DNA from: Maribacter sp. BPC-D8
GTDB taxonomy: Bacteria > Bacteroidota > Bacteroidia > Flavobacteriales > Flavobacteriaceae
Direction of reading: 5' to 3'
Assembly (NCBI RefSeq): GCF_035207705.1
Contig: NZ_CP128187.1
Location: 3,348,001 to 3,412,000, forward strand
DNA length: 64,000 nt
The position numbers were made by a program, and so were the translations under genes. Below are positions 7,438 to 17,355 of the stretch, piece by piece; the stretch's first letter is position 1, and the number at the start of each line of letters is the position of its first letter. Below the pieces are notes generated by a model that worked only from the letters and a program-made list of their open reading frames with translations, did no database searches and was not told the origin of the DNA.

Positions 7438-8979
7438 TTACAACGGAATATTACCATGCTTCTTCTTTGGTAAAGTAGCTACTTTATTCTCGAGCATTGT
7501 ATATGCTTTTATAAGTTTTCTTCTGGTGTCTTTTGGTTGAATTACTTCATCTATAAACCCTCTTTGTGCAGCGCTATATGGGTTAGCAAATAATTCTGCA
7601 TATTCTGCTTCTTTTTCAGCCAATTTCGCCACAGGATCATCAGCTGCACTTATTTCTTTCTTAAAAATAATTTCACTTGCTCCCTTTGCTCCCATCACTG
7701 CAATTTCTGCACCTGGCCAAGCATAATTTAAATCCGCTCCAATATGTTTAGAGTTCATTACATCATAAGCACCACCGTACGCTTTTCTAGTAATTACGGT
7801 TACTTTAGGCACCGTTGCTTCACTAAGAGCATATAATAATTTTGCGCCGTTAGTTATAATCCCGTTCCATTCTTGATCAGTACCGGGTAAAAATCCTGGA
7901 ACATCTACCAAAACTAAAAGCGGAATATTGAAACAATCGCAAAAACGAGTAAAACGTGCTGCCTTTTTAGAACTATCAACATCTAAAACACCAGCCAAAC
8001 TAATAGGCTGATTGGCAACAATGCCAATACTTTTACCTCCAAGTCTTGCAAAACCTACAACGATGTTGTCGGCATATGCTTCATGAATTTCAAAGAAGGT
8101 ATCTTCATCGATAATTCCGTTGATTACGTGACGCATATCGTAAGGCTGATTTGCATTCTCAGGAACAATATCTTCTAATACATCGCGAACCTCATTACCT
8201 AACTCAAATGGCAAATCTGATGGTTTATCTTCGCAGTTTTGAGGTATATAGATAATCATCTGTTTAATCTGATTGATACATTGAATATCGTTAGCAGCCG
8301 TTAAATGTGTAACTCCAGACTTGGTCGCATGGGTCAACGCACCACCAAGCTCTTCTGACGTCACCTCTTCATTGGTTACCGTTTTTACCACATTCGGACC
8401 TGTAACAAACATATAACTAGAGTTCTCTACCATTAAGGTAAAATCGGTCATTGCAGGCGAGTAAACTGCACCACCGGCACAAGGTCCCATTATAGCAGAA
8501 ATCTGCGGAATTACTCCCGATGCCATTACGTTCTTATGAAAAATATCAGCGTAGCCGCCTAATGAACGAACCCCTTCTTGAATTCGAGCACCACCACTAT
8601 CATTTAAACCAATCATAGGCACACCTATTTTCATAGCCATATCCATTATTTTACAAATTTTTTCGGCATGGGTTTCAGAAAGCGCACCACCAAAAACTGT
8701 GAAATCTTGTGCAAAAACGCAAACTTGTCTTCCGTTAATAGTTCCGTAACCTGTTATCACTCCGTCACCATAGAAAACTTGTTTTTCCATACCGAAATCT
8801 TTGGTACGGTGTGTAACCAAAGCGCCCATTTCTTCAAATGAGCCATCATCTAACAAAAAATGAACACGTTCACGAGCAGTCAACTTTCCTTTGGCGTGCT
8901 GTTTATCAATACGTGCTTGACCACCACCTAATTTAGCCAATGCCAGTTTCTCTGCTAGTATCTGTTTATTATCTTTCAT
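7438..8979 (-). CDS. Acyl-CoA carboxylase carboxyltransferase (propionyl-CoA carboxylase beta type)
   Basis: 513 residues, the usual length for the fused-lobe carboxyltransferase of acyl-CoA/propionyl-CoA carboxylase (PccB type), with N- and C-terminal crotonase-like lobes. Visible signatures are [18 protein letters not shown] and [16 protein letters not shown], glycine-rich loops that form the oxyanion holes, and [14 protein letters not shown] and [11 protein letters not shown] in the C-terminal lobe. It moves the carboxyl group from carboxybiotin to an acyl-CoA in the cytoplasm. It is the last gene of a minus-strand operon (biotin carrier, biotin carboxylase, this gene), 27 bases after the biotin carboxylase stop. 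The whole set makes a complete three-polypeptide enzyme. Propionyl-CoA is the most likely substrate; acetyl- or methylcrotonyl-CoA cannot be excluded from sequence alone. Confidence 0.9.
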   Translation of the reverse strand: MKDNKQILAEKLALAKLGGGQARIDKQHAKGKLTARERVHFLLDDGSFEEMGALVTHRTKDFGMEKQVFYGDGVITGYGTINGRQVCVFAQDFTVFGGALSETHAEKICKIMDMAMKIGVPMIGLNDSGGARIQEGVRSLGGYADIFHKNVMASGVIPQISAIMGPCAGGAVYSPAMTDFTLMVENSSYMFVTGPNVVKTVTNEEVTSEELGGALTHATKSGVTHLTAANDIQCINQIKQMIIYIPQNCEDKPSDLPFELGNEVRDVLEDIVPENANQPYDMRHVINGIIDEDTFFEIHEAYADNIVVGFARLGGKSIGIVANQPISLAGVLDVDSSKKAARFTRFCDCFNIPLLVLVDVPGFLPGTDQEWNGIITNGAKLLYALSEATVPKVTVITRKAYGGAYDVMNSKHIGADLNYAWPGAEIAVMGAKGASEIIFKKEISAADDPVAKLAEKEAEYAELFANPYSAAQRGFIDEVIQPKDTRRKLIKAYTMLENKVATLPKKKHGNIPL

Positions 8980-9006
8980 TCTAATTTTTCAAATCAATTT
9001 GCAATT

Positions 9007-10479
9007 TTAAGCTCTACTCTTCTTCCAATTCGAAGAAACCTTAGTCGGAATTTTTACTATTTTATCATTTTCTAAATACAGCTTTAAGGCTACTAATGCT
9101 GCTATTCTTCTTTCTTCAGCATATTGCTTTTCTAAATGCTCTGGAGAATAGTAGTTTTTGACAAAATGTGTATCGAAATTTCCTGATGTAAAAGCTTCAT
9201 GTTCACATACAAATTTGCCAAAAGACAAAGTTGTGGCAACACCTTCTACTTTATAACCATCAATTGCCTTTATCATTAATTGTATGGCTTCCTCCCTATT
9301 TTTCCCATAGGTAATCAACTTAGAAATCATGGGGTCATAATAAATAGGAACTTCCATACCTTCTTCGAAACCATCATCAACACGAATACCTTCTCCAATG
9401 GGAGTTTTATAAGTAGTTAACCTACCGATACTCGGCATAAAGTTAGCTAACGGGTCTTCTGCATATACACGAACTTCAAGCGCATGACCTGTTATTTTTA
9501 AATCCGCTTGGGTAAAAGCCAACTTTTCGCCACGAGCTACTTTTATTTGTTGTTCTACTAAATCAATACCAGATATTAACTCAGACACCGGATGCTCAAC
9601 TTGCAGCCTAGTATTCATTTCTAAGAAGTAGAAATTCTTTTTTTCGTCCAGTAAAAATTCCACCGTACCTGCGCCAACATAATCGCAAGCTCTTGCTACC
9701 TTAATAGCAGCTTCACCCATAACTTTTCTAATTTCTGGGGTAAGCACTGCTGAAGGAGCTTCTTCAACTACTTTTTGATGCCTTCTTTGCACACTACATT
9801 CACGTTCAAATAAATGAACAATATTACCATGTGTATCGGCAAGTACTTGAATTTCTATATGTCTGGGAGAGCCTACGTACTTTTCTATAAAAACAGAACC
9901 ATCACCAAATGCAGCTAGTGCTTCACTGATAGCTCTGTCCATTTGTTCTGGTAGATCTTTCAAGTTTTCAACCACACGCATGCCTTTACCGCCACCACCT
10001 GCAGAAGCTTTTATTAAAATTGGGAAACCTATTTGCATAGCTACTTTTTCAGCTAATGCAACATCGGTTATAGCTTCTTCAATACCTGGCACCATAGGAA
10101 TATCATAATCGCGAACTGCTTCTTTGGCGGCTAGCTTATTCCCCATCACCTTAATAGCATGAGGTTTGGGTCCTATAAATACGATGCCATTATCCTCAAC
10201 CATTTGCGCGAACACTGCATTTTCACTTAAGAATCCGTAACCCGGGTGAATACCTTCTGCTCCGGTTACTTTAGCTGCATTAATAATTTTCTCCATTACC
10301 AGATAAGATTCTGATGATGGTGCAGGACCTAGTAAAACCGCTTCATCGGCAAATTTTACGTGTGGCGAATGACGATCAACTTCTGAATAAACGGCAACTG
10401 TTTTAATACCCATTTTCTGGGCAGTCTTCATTATTCGCAAAGCTATTTCACCTCTATTGCCTATTAATATTTTTTTCAT
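9007..10479 (-). CDS. Biotin carboxylase subunit of acyl-CoA carboxylase
   Basis: 490 residues with the three biotin-carboxylase domains: N-terminal fold (KKILIGNRGEIALRI), ATP-grasp with GGGGKGMR at 161-168 and the conserved EMNTRLQVEHP at 287-297, and the C-terminal domain (HALEVRVYAEDP). It carboxylates the biotin of the carrier protein using ATP and bicarbonate. The C-terminus is about 40 residues longer than Escherichia coli AccC and has no biotinyl domain; the carrier is a separate gene just upstream. Position in the operon, next to a PccB-type carboxyltransferase rather than accA/accD, indicates a degradative or anaplerotic acyl-CoA carboxylase, probably for propionyl-CoA. Confidence 0.92.
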   Translation of the reverse strand: MKKILIGNRGEIALRIMKTAQKMGIKTVAVYSEVDRHSPHVKFADEAVLLGPAPSSESYLVMEKIINAAKVTGAEGIHPGYGFLSENAVFAQMVEDNGIVFIGPKPHAIKVMGNKLAAKEAVRDYDIPMVPGIEEAITDVALAEKVAMQIGFPILIKASAGGGGKGMRVVENLKDLPEQMDRAISEALAAFGDGSVFIEKYVGSPRHIEIQVLADTHGNIVHLFERECSVQRRHQKVVEEAPSAVLTPEIRKVMGEAAIKVARACDYVGAGTVEFLLDEKKNFYFLEMNTRLQVEHPVSELISGIDLVEQQIKVARGEKLAFTQADLKITGHALEVRVYAEDPLANFMPSIGRLTTYKTPIGEGIRVDDGFEEGMEVPIYYDPMISKLITYGKNREEAIQLMIKAIDGYKVEGVATTLSFGKFVCEHEAFTSGNFDTHFVKNYYSPEHLEKQYAEERRIAALVALKLYLENDKIVKIPTKVSSNWKKSRA

Positions 10480-10492
10480 TTAAAACTTAATT

Positions 10493-10508
10493 TACTCGAT
10501 AATCGAGA
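10493..10508. repeat. 16-bp dyad repeat, copy 2
   Basis: tactcgataatcgaga, the exact reverse complement of 3401-3416. It lies in the 107-bp gap between the biotin carrier and biotin carboxylase genes, 14 bases upstream of the latter's start on the minus strand. Confidence 0.45.
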
Positions 10509-10586
10509 TTTAACTAATGGGAACTTTTCTCGAATATTTAAGATATTCATATTCTAAAAACCCATAAGGATGCCTTAATATATTTT

Positions 10587-11066
10587 CTATTCCATTTCAA
10601 TAATCACCTGTCCTTTCTCTACAGCGTCGTCTTTCTTAATCTCAATAGATTTAATAATTCCCTCACCTTGGGCAAGAATAATATTTTCCATTTTCATGGC
10701 AGACAAAACTAATAAGGGAGTACCCTCTACAATCTCTTGACCTACCTTAACCATTACATCAACAATTAACCCGGGCATTGGAGCTTTTACCTCATTCAAT
10801 TTCTGAGTCGTTACTGCTAGTAATCCCATTTTTTTGACCTGCTGATCGTACTCATCTTCAAGTTTAACTTCGTAAATATTTCCATTGATAGACAATGACA
10901 TCGTCTTGTTCATAAAATCTGAATGCACTATCTCCACCTCAAAAGCAGTATTATTATCTAAAACATGAAGGGTTTGTGCATTAACATTTATGCTATCTAA
11001 AGAATCAACATCGCTACTATTGTAGTCTAGCTCTTCTTCGTTTACGGTAATTAAATAGTTTGGCAT
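10587..11066 (-). CDS. Biotin/lipoyl carrier protein of acyl-CoA carboxylase
   Basis: 159 residues. The C-terminal half (about 90-159) is a biotinyl domain with APMPGLIVDV and the biotinylation motif AMKMEN, with lysine 125 as the attachment site. The N-terminal half is low-complexity and acidic and probably packs on the partner subunits. It is the first gene of the three-gene carboxylase operon and shuttles carboxybiotin between the biotin carboxylase and the carboxyltransferase. The 107-bp gap to the next gene is larger than the 27 bp that follows it, and holds a 16-bp dyad repeat, but same strand and function make co-transcription likely. Confidence 0.9.
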   Translation of the reverse strand: MPNYLITVNEEELDYNSSDVDSLDSINVNAQTLHVLDNNTAFEVEIVHSDFMNKTMSLSINGNIYEVKLEDEYDQQVKKMGLLAVTTQKLNEVKAPMPGLIVDVMVKVGQEIVEGTPLLVLSAMKMENIILAQGEGIIKSIEIKKDDAVEKGQVIIEME

Positions 11067-11293
11067 ATTTTATATTATAAAACGACTTATAGTGTGTACC
11101 AAAGATATTGAAAAAGTTTGGCGATGATTTTCACCTTGTAAAAATGACCAACTCTTTTATGACTTATAAAATTATCAAGTTCGCTCCTAGCACATTTATA
11201 CTATTAAGAAAGACAAAAAAATACTGACTTAACTAATGTAATTGTACTACCCTTAGTATCTTTCACCCCAGTTTTCATTTAAATACTTTTATT

Positions 11294-12799
11294 ATGACTT
11301 CAGCCAACTCTGTAAAAGATGCAAAGCAATCTTCTCTTGAACATCATTTCGCCAAATTTAAATCTCACGTAGTAGGTGAAAATGCAGTATTTGAGACGGT
11401 TTACGGCACTCAAAATCTACTTTATGCAGACTGGATCGCTAGTGGTAGACTATATGGACCCATTGAAGATACCATGAGAAACAAAATAGGCCCGATGATT
11501 GCCAATACGCATTCATTTTCAAGCGAAACCGGAAAAGCCTCTACCTATGCCTACAGACATGCCAGAGAAATAATTAAAAAGCATGTACATGCAAATGAAA
11601 ACGATGTATTAGTAACGGCTGGTACAGGTATGACTGGGGTACTCTCTAGACTTCAGCGTATTATGGGACTCAGGTGGCCAGACGCTATCAAAAACAACAT
11701 AAAGTTACCAGAAAACGAACGCCCTGTTGTTTTTATTTCTCACATGGAACACCACTCCAACCAAGTCCCTTGGATGGAAACCATTGCAGATGTAGTGATT
11801 GTACCTTCGGATGAAAACAACCTTATTTGTCCTGAAAAATTGAGGATTGAGGTTGAAAAATACGCAGATAGACCTCAAAAAATAGGAGCTTTTACAGCCT
11901 GTTCTAATGTTACCGGAATAATTTCTAGATACCATGAACTAGCAAAAGTAATGCACCAAAATAAAGGTATTTGTATTATGGACTTTGCCGCTTCTGCGCC
12001 ATACGTAGAAATAGATATGCACCCTAGAGATCCAGAGGCATATTTAGATGCTGTTTTGTTTTCGCCACATAAATTTTTAGGAGGGCCTGGTACTTGTGGG
12101 GTATTAGTTTTTAATAAAAATCTTTATAATACCGATTGCCCAGATGTACCTGGCGGTGGAAATGTAAAATGGACCAACCCATGGGGTGCATACAGCTACC
12201 ATACAGACATTGAAACTAAAGAAGATGGCGGAACTCCAGGTTTTCTTCAAGTAATGCGTACAGCGCTTGTTATACGTCTTAAAGAAAAAATGGGAACTAC
12301 CAACATTGAAAAACGCGAAGAAGAATTATTAGCGCAATGTTTTACAGCTTTTAACAAAATTGAAGGCTTGTTTATCTTAGGAGAAAATGATGCAAAACGT
12401 ATAGGGGTTATTTCTTTCGGAATAAAAGGGGCGCATTACAACTTAGTAGTCCGCTTACTAAATGACAGATTCGGAGTTCAAGTTAGAGGAGGCTGGTCGT
12501 GTGCAAGTACCTATTGCCATTATTTATTTGGCATGGATACTAACTCGTCTACTACTATGACCAAAGATATTGAGAATAGCAATTTGACAGACAAACCAGG
12601 TTGGGTTCGCTTATCGCTACACCCGATCACTTCTAACAAAGAATTAGTCTATATCTGTGACGCAATAAATCAAGTTGCCCAAAACTTTAAAAAATGGGGC
12701 GAAGATTACGTCTACAATCCAAAAAGCAATGAATTTGATTTTAAAAATAGCGGTGACCAGAAGATTATTGAAGAAGTAACAGATTGGTTTACCATGTAG
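11294..12799 (+). CDS. Class V aminotransferase / cysteine desulfurase-like PLP enzyme
   Basis: 501 residues, longer than SufS/IscS (about 400). PLP-site residues are visible: THSFSSETG, EHHSNQVPW, MDFAASAP with D230 for the pyridine nitrogen, and SPHKFLGGPG with K260 as the Schiff-base lysine. A cysteine-bearing loop RGGWSCASTYCHYLF (C403, C408) corresponds to the catalytic-cysteine region of desulfurases, though its form differs from SufS. Such stand-alone proteins are usually annotated as aminotransferase class V or selenocysteine-lyase/cysteine-desulfurase-like and have no settled substrate. No Suf or Isc genes are nearby. The gene is monocistronic, divergent from the carboxylase operon and followed by a strong hairpin terminator. 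Confidence 0.85.
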   Translation: MTSANSVKDAKQSSLEHHFAKFKSHVVGENAVFETVYGTQNLLYADWIASGRLYGPIEDTMRNKIGPMIANTHSFSSETGKASTYAYRHAREIIKKHVHANENDVLVTAGTGMTGVLSRLQRIMGLRWPDAIKNNIKLPENERPVVFISHMEHHSNQVPWMETIADVVIVPSDENNLICPEKLRIEVEKYADRPQKIGAFTACSNVTGIISRYHELAKVMHQNKGICIMDFAASAPYVEIDMHPRDPEAYLDAVLFSPHKFLGGPGTCGVLVFNKNLYNTDCPDVPGGGNVKWTNPWGAYSYHTDIETKEDGGTPGFLQVMRTALVIRLKEKMGTTNIEKREEELLAQCFTAFNKIEGLFILGENDAKRIGVISFGIKGAHYNLVVRLLNDRFGVQVRGGWSCASTYCHYLFGMDTNSSTTMTKDIENSNLTDKPGWVRLSLHPITSNKELVYICDAINQVAQNFKKWGEDYVYNPKSNEFDFKNSGDQKIIEEVTDWFTM

Positions 12800-12825
12800 T
12801 TCAATCAAAACACTATCTATAAAAT

Positions 12826-12865
12826 AATAAAGAAGGCTACTTATAATTAAGTAGCCTTCTTTATT
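12826..12865. terminator. Strong terminator after the aminotransferase gene
   Basis: Perfect 16-bp stem aataaagaaggctact / agtagccttctttatt (12826-12841, 12850-12865) with an 8-base loop; A-rich on one flank and T-rich on the other. It starts 26 bases after the stop codon. Confidence 0.85.
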
Positions 12866-13062
12866 ATGTGCTATTTCTTCTATTTAAAAATTCCCTAACC
12901 TAGATAATTACCTTATTTTAATAATCAAGAGAAACAATTATTTTAAATTCTGATTTAAATAATAAGATACCCGCAAGTTTTAGTGGAATACCGAATAGTA
13001 CACCGAATTTCTAATAATTACTTTGAAAGAGATCCTTGTATTGGAAAGTAGTATTTCAGACT

Positions 13063-13166
13063 AAACAGTGCGAAGCCGCACCAGCATTGACTGAAAACAA
13101 AAAATCCAACCTAAATAAATAGATTGGATTTCGCTTTTTGCTCCCCCTCTTGGACTCGAACCAAGG
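13063..13166. repeat. Left direct repeat of the tRNA-Asn island (truncated tRNA 3' end plus terminator)
   Basis: These 104 bases match 17252-17355 without gaps and with 5 mismatches, and 13094-13166 (73 bases) are identical. The repeat contains the 3'-terminal 26 bases of tRNA-Asn as seen on the minus strand (discriminator, acceptor arm and T arm, 13141-13166) and the downstream hairpin (13102-13131). It stops inside the T stem, so it is not a functional tRNA. This is the arrangement left when an element integrates at the 3' end of a tRNA gene. The stretch 12866-13062 before it shows no gene. Confidence 0.85.
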
Positions 13167-13269
13167 TGAATAACTACTTATTTTCCAAATATTTATCAAC
13201 TCACCCACAAAATGGGTATCCGAATTGTATGCCTAATTTTAATTTATTTTATATAAAAGTAATATTAAA

Positions 13270-15417
13270 TTATTTCTTAAGTATTTCAATTAAAGAACTT
13301 ACATAATCAATTCTTACTTGTTCAATTTTCGTATTTTCAAAATACTTGATATAACTTCTTTTTGATTTTTTTAATTTATCAATCCAGTATCCATCGCATT
13401 CTCTTTCGTTTTTCAATATATAAATACTAACAGAATTACATTCGCCAATTAATATATCTAAAATCCATTCTTTAGGTCTCTTGTCAAAAAGTTCAAGATA
13501 ATATTCAATAGATTCATTACTGTATTTTAAAGCTTCATCATATTCCTTAATTTTTAAATAAAAAACAGAACGTTGTCTATTTAATAAAGCCATATATTCC
13601 AACTGTTCATAAACAGATAACTCATTGGCTATCATTTTTTCAAGTTCCGAATAGTTTTTTTCAATTCCTATTCTATCGTAAGTGCCCGACCTAAACTGAA
13701 ATAATGTATTGTCTAATACAACTGGAATCAGCAATTTGAAATATGCTACTGGGGAATTCTCCTTATAATAATCTAATATCATATATATGGCGCCATAAAG
13801 CTCCAGAATATATTCCTCATCCCTTTCTGGATTTAAAGTTCTAATAGCATTTTTATAAAGAAATATCAATTTACTATTAATATGGCCTTTAAAATTTTTA
13901 CTGTTTTGAAAGAAGATATCTAATTCTTTTGTATCTATATAGAGATTAATAGCAGTACCAAAAATATTTCTTGCTTTATTAATATCTTTAACTTGATCTC
14001 TCAAAAAAATACCATAGCTATTAAGAAAATCTATCCTTTCATTAATATTATTTTTTTTACCATGAGTTTCATATAAAAATTCAATTTTCTCATAGTAATC
14101 ATTAATTTCCGTTATACTTAAATTTACTCTTGAAATTTTAATGTAGCTTAGAATAGCACCTATATATGTGTCATAATAATTTTCATTGTTTGAATTAAAT
14201 AGGTCTTCAGATATATCTAATGCTTGTTTTATATATTGACCCGCCACCTCAGGATTGTAATCTTTGTTATAATAATATAATACTGACAGATTTATAAGAG
14301 TATGTATATAATTGCCTTTTGCTTCATTTTTATAATAAAGGTCTGCCCGAATATTCTTTGCTTCCAACAAGAAACTTTCCGCTTTCTTGATTTCCCAAAT
14401 TGTAGCGTAATAAGCCCCAAGATTATTTAGAGCACAGCTTTTAAAAAACAAGTCACTCTCATTTTGATACACATCAGTATAAAGACCAATTAATTTTTTA
14501 TTATTTAAAATTTGATAAACAGAAGCAAGTTCAAGTTTAAAAGTTAAGTTATCTGGGCTGAATTTTATCCCAGATTCATAATCTGCTATAGAGCCGTTAA
14601 TATCATTTTTCAATAATTTTAATCTTGCTTTCTCAAGTAATATTAATAAGTCCTCTTCAAACTGTTTAGAAGCCTCATTTTTAATTTTGTTTTGATTGGA
14701 TATATTATTCTTAGTGATTTGAATTGTTACTTGGTTTTTTCTTAATCTTGATTCTACATCAAGTTTTTCAAATTCCTCAAGCGCTAAAGCAAAGTCACCA
14801 TTTTTTATAAATTCAAAACCTTCTCGATAAGAAGATGACTTATCATCCAATATGGTTCTTGCCCATTTATTAGCAATTAAAGATATAAGATTATTTTTAT
14901 TGGACAACTGAGTTTCTAATTCTCTGTTTTCTAATGATTCATCTATAAACAAATCACTTAATGCTGTAATAACACTATCTTTAATTTTTATAGATTTTTT
15001 ATGGTATTCTTTTGAAATATAGTTTTGAAGATTATTTTCATATTTCAATCGGTTTCTTTCTAATTGAGCTTCTGTAGAAAGAGTTATTAAAACTTCATCT
15101 TTTTGTCCTAAAATGAGATTTAATTGGCTTTCATCAACTATAGAATATCCCGGTTTCGTAACTTTTAATTTAACTTTTGAAAACAACGGTTTGTCAGAAA
15201 CAATAAGATGAAATTTACCATCTGAATCGGTAAGTTGAGATTTGCAATTACCGCTAGGACAATCAATTTCTATTAGAGAACTTTCTATAAATTCGTAATT
15301 TCCGCTTTCATATTTGCTATTCATTACTACTACCCTTCCAAAAATAGATGTATCCTCTTGTGAGTTCATCCTTGTTATAACAAAGGTGAATAGAATTAAT
15401 AGTAATGTTAATCTCAT
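13270..15417 (-). CDS. Secreted TPR protein with N-terminal carboxypeptidase-like domain (island cargo)
   Basis: 715 residues. A hydrophobic signal segment (MRLTLLLILFTFVIT) precedes a carboxypeptidase regulatory-like beta domain (about 22-115; DSDGKFHLIVSDKP, VTKPGYSI). Residues about 120-250 are charged and helical, and about 250-690 are degenerate tetratricopeptide-like repeats (for example NDINGSIADYESGIKFSPDN, then ALNNLGAYYATIW). It is therefore probably a periplasmic or surface-exposed scaffold rather than an enzyme; I see no catalytic motif. Its start overlaps the stop of the upstream membrane-protein gene by 4 bases (15414-15417), so the two are translationally coupled. The gene is very AT-rich. 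It lies within the tRNA-Asn island and its function is unknown. Confidence 0.75.
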   Translation of the reverse strand: MRLTLLLILFTFVITRMNSQEDTSIFGRVVVMNSKYESGNYEFIESSLIEIDCPSGNCKSQLTDSDGKFHLIVSDKPLFSKVKLKVTKPGYSIVDESQLNLILGQKDEVLITLSTEAQLERNRLKYENNLQNYISKEYHKKSIKIKDSVITALSDLFIDESLENRELETQLSNKNNLISLIANKWARTILDDKSSSYREGFEFIKNGDFALALEEFEKLDVESRLRKNQVTIQITKNNISNQNKIKNEASKQFEEDLLILLEKARLKLLKNDINGSIADYESGIKFSPDNLTFKLELASVYQILNNKKLIGLYTDVYQNESDLFFKSCALNNLGAYYATIWEIKKAESFLLEAKNIRADLYYKNEAKGNYIHTLINLSVLYYYNKDYNPEVAGQYIKQALDISEDLFNSNNENYYDTYIGAILSYIKISRVNLSITEINDYYEKIEFLYETHGKKNNINERIDFLNSYGIFLRDQVKDINKARNIFGTAINLYIDTKELDIFFQNSKNFKGHINSKLIFLYKNAIRTLNPERDEEYILELYGAIYMILDYYKENSPVAYFKLLIPVVLDNTLFQFRSGTYDRIGIEKNYSELEKMIANELSVYEQLEYMALLNRQRSVFYLKIKEYDEALKYSNESIEYYLELFDKRPKEWILDILIGECNSVSIYILKNERECDGYWIDKLKKSKRSYIKYFENTKIEQVRIDYVSSLIEILKK

Positions 15418-16340
15418 TCTTTAATTAATAAAATGTCCAAACCTTGTTTTGTATGTACAGGAACATTTCCTTTTACAATTGCTTTATATCCATTTTTCTC
15501 AAAGCGAACATCTTGAAATTTTTTCCGATATTTATTTGGGATTTTTAACTCATAATATCCAAATTTATCAGAATAAGTTGAAACATTTCTGATACTTACC
15601 CTAACACTATCTAGACCCTTATTGTTTTTAGAATCAAAAATGCTTCCGTAAATCGAATCAGTTTCATATAATTTAACCTCTAAATAAATAGAAGATTTAT
15701 CATTAATTGTATATAAACTGTCTAGTTTGGTCGGTCTATATGGTTGTTTATGATTTATAATAATATTCACTTTTTTATCCTTAAAAACTGATGGTATTTC
15801 CTTAAAGGTAGCTTCTCCTTTTTCATTTATGGTAGCCTCTCTTTTATCTGATTTAAGCAGTAAAACAACTTTACCTTCATTTTTTAAAATTAAGTCGTCT
15901 AATCCTTTTTGACCATGAACAAAAACTGTAAAATCAATTGAATTTGTAGCTTGAAAATTAAAACCTGAAAAGAATAAATTAATTGAAAGCGCTATTATTA
16001 TCATGGGTATCGCAACAAATAATCGGGTTTTCCAATCATACCTTAATTTTTCAACAAAAGTTGGATGGGTCTTCAAGTATGATTTTCCTTCTACAGTTAT
16101 TTTTGCATGAATACTTAAGTTACGTAAATCTACTGGGATTGACGTTTCTGGAATTGAAGTAAATTTTAATTCGTTACTGTAATTAAGTAAAGCAAGATTA
16201 TTATCCTCAAAATACTTTATTAATTGTTTAGCCTGATGTCTATCAAAACCTTTTTTCAAGAGAAAAGGAACAATATCAACATAGTCAAGTTCATTTAACT
16301 TCCTTAATATATGATTTATCTTATTGTCAATTTTAGTCAT
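15414..16340 (-). CDS. Single-pass membrane protein with N-terminal winged-helix-like domain (island cargo)
   Basis: 308 residues. Residues 1-95 are soluble and look like a winged helix (repeated helices, then KITVEGKSYL as a possible wing strand). A single transmembrane helix follows at about 107-124 (FVAIPMIIIALSINLFF). The rest is extracytoplasmic with two beta domains; the second (about 225-308, IYGSIFDSKNNKGLDSVRV, SDKFGYYELKIP) is carboxypeptidase-regulatory-like. The layout (cytoplasmic putative DNA- or protein-binding head, one helix, outer sensor) recalls ToxR/CadC-type transmembrane regulators, but no close family is recognised. It is co-transcribed with and overlaps the secreted TPR gene. 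Both probably form one cell-envelope system; whether this is sensing, defence or something else is open. Confidence 0.7.
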   Translation of the reverse strand: MTKIDNKINHILRKLNELDYVDIVPFLLKKGFDRHQAKQLIKYFEDNNLALLNYSNELKFTSIPETSIPVDLRNLSIHAKITVEGKSYLKTHPTFVEKLRYDWKTRLFVAIPMIIIALSINLFFSGFNFQATNSIDFTVFVHGQKGLDDLILKNEGKVVLLLKSDKREATINEKGEATFKEIPSVFKDKKVNIIINHKQPYRPTKLDSLYTINDKSSIYLEVKLYETDSIYGSIFDSKNNKGLDSVRVSIRNVSTYSDKFGYYELKIPNKYRKKFQDVRFEKNGYKAIVKGNVPVHTKQGLDILLIKE

Positions 16341-16425
16341 AAAGGTTTACAAATAAAAATTACCTAAAGATAAAGCTAACAAAATAAAAGTGTGATTTTA
16401 AAAACACCCTCTTTATATTTTTTAT

Positions 16426-17060
16426 TCACTTTTTATATTTCCATAAATACCCGCCACTTTGTTTTCGTTCACCTCTACAACATCGAGAAATACAAGTTTT
16501 GGATATTCCTGTAATCTTTGATGCTTCAACTATTGATAGATAAGTATAAATCAAAATATTTTCTAGATTATATTGACAAACTGTTTTAATTCTATCATCT
16601 GTTTTAGCATCTAAATTATTAACCTCTTCATAACTCCAATAATATCCTTTATAGGTTTTATTATAACCAAGACACGCATTTGAAATTGAGGTTGAATTAC
16701 CTAGAACTGTTAAAGCAGCCCAAGATAGAGAAGGCCATTCACCAATATTACAACCCCAATCTGTATACTGATATACTTTCTTTCTAAAACCCCCTCCAAC
16801 GTCTTTATTATAGCCAATATCAATGGTGTTATATGCATAGATTCTTTTAACGCTAACTCATTTAAATCAGTAGCAGTATCAATAATCTCCCATTGGAAAA
16901 CTTCGGGACCATATGTCCCGATTGCTTGATGAAAAAAACTCCCAGTACCTATATTTAATTTAGAAATATGGTCAGCCCTTCTTTCTTCAATATTCTGAGT
17001 CGTGGAACAAATGTAGAGCTTGCGGTACTCGATATTCATCACTTTGTATATTAAACCTGT
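16426..17060 (-). pseudogene. Decayed GIY-YIG endonuclease with NUMOD-type DNA-binding tail
   Basis: The remnant reads in two frames on the minus strand. The 5' part contains GLIYKV (GIY motif) and KLYICSTTQNIEERR, where the YIG motif has become YIC, followed by a typical nuclease helix and LNELALKE. It is preceded directly by an in-frame TAA (17061-17063), so no start codon is available before the GIY motif; a GTG at 17042 would begin after it. Near 16845 the frame shifts, and the other frame continues with YAYNTIDIGYNKDVGGG, a KVYQYTDWG repeat and a tail (ITGISKTCISRCCRGERKQ, GGYLWKYKK) like the NUMOD modules of homing endonucleases, ending at 16426. The gene is thus inactivated at least twice. 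It probably marks mobile DNA in the island. Confidence 0.75.
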
Positions 17061-17251
17061 TTATTTCAATTTTTCAAACTTCATTTTAATTAACTTATGT
17101 ATAAACACCTTGTTCAATTACCACTAGATCCATTACCTCTTTAACCTGTTTTCGGTATTTGATTTCTTTCAATAGAGAGTATCGTATACGTATAGCACAT
17201 AAAAAAACCTAATAAGTTGACTTTTTTATTGGAAAAAGAAGAATCAAAATA

Positions 17252-17355
17252 AAACAGTGCGAAGCCACGCCAAGATTGACTAAAAACAAAAAATCCAACC
17301 TAAATAAATAGATTGGATTTCGCTTTTTGCTCCCCCTCTTGGACTCGAACCAAGG
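17252..17355. repeat. Right direct repeat of the tRNA-Asn island
   Basis: The second copy of the 104-base repeat, offset exactly 4189 bases from 13063-13166. It includes the tRNA terminator hairpin and the 3' end of the intact tRNA-Asn. The five mismatches all lie in the distal part, outside the 73-base identical core at 17283-17355. Confidence 0.85.
17283..17320 (-). terminator. Terminator of tRNA-Asn
   Basis: On the minus strand, stem aaatccaa / ttggattt (17313-17320 with 17291-17298) is followed by a T-rich tract, 10 bases past the tRNA 3' end. The same hairpin is duplicated at 13102-13131. Confidence 0.65.

Noticed and set aside
13124..13306. Plus-strand ORF of 60 codons across the left repeat
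   Set aside because: It runs through the truncated tRNA and its terminator and has no protein-like character; a chance frame.
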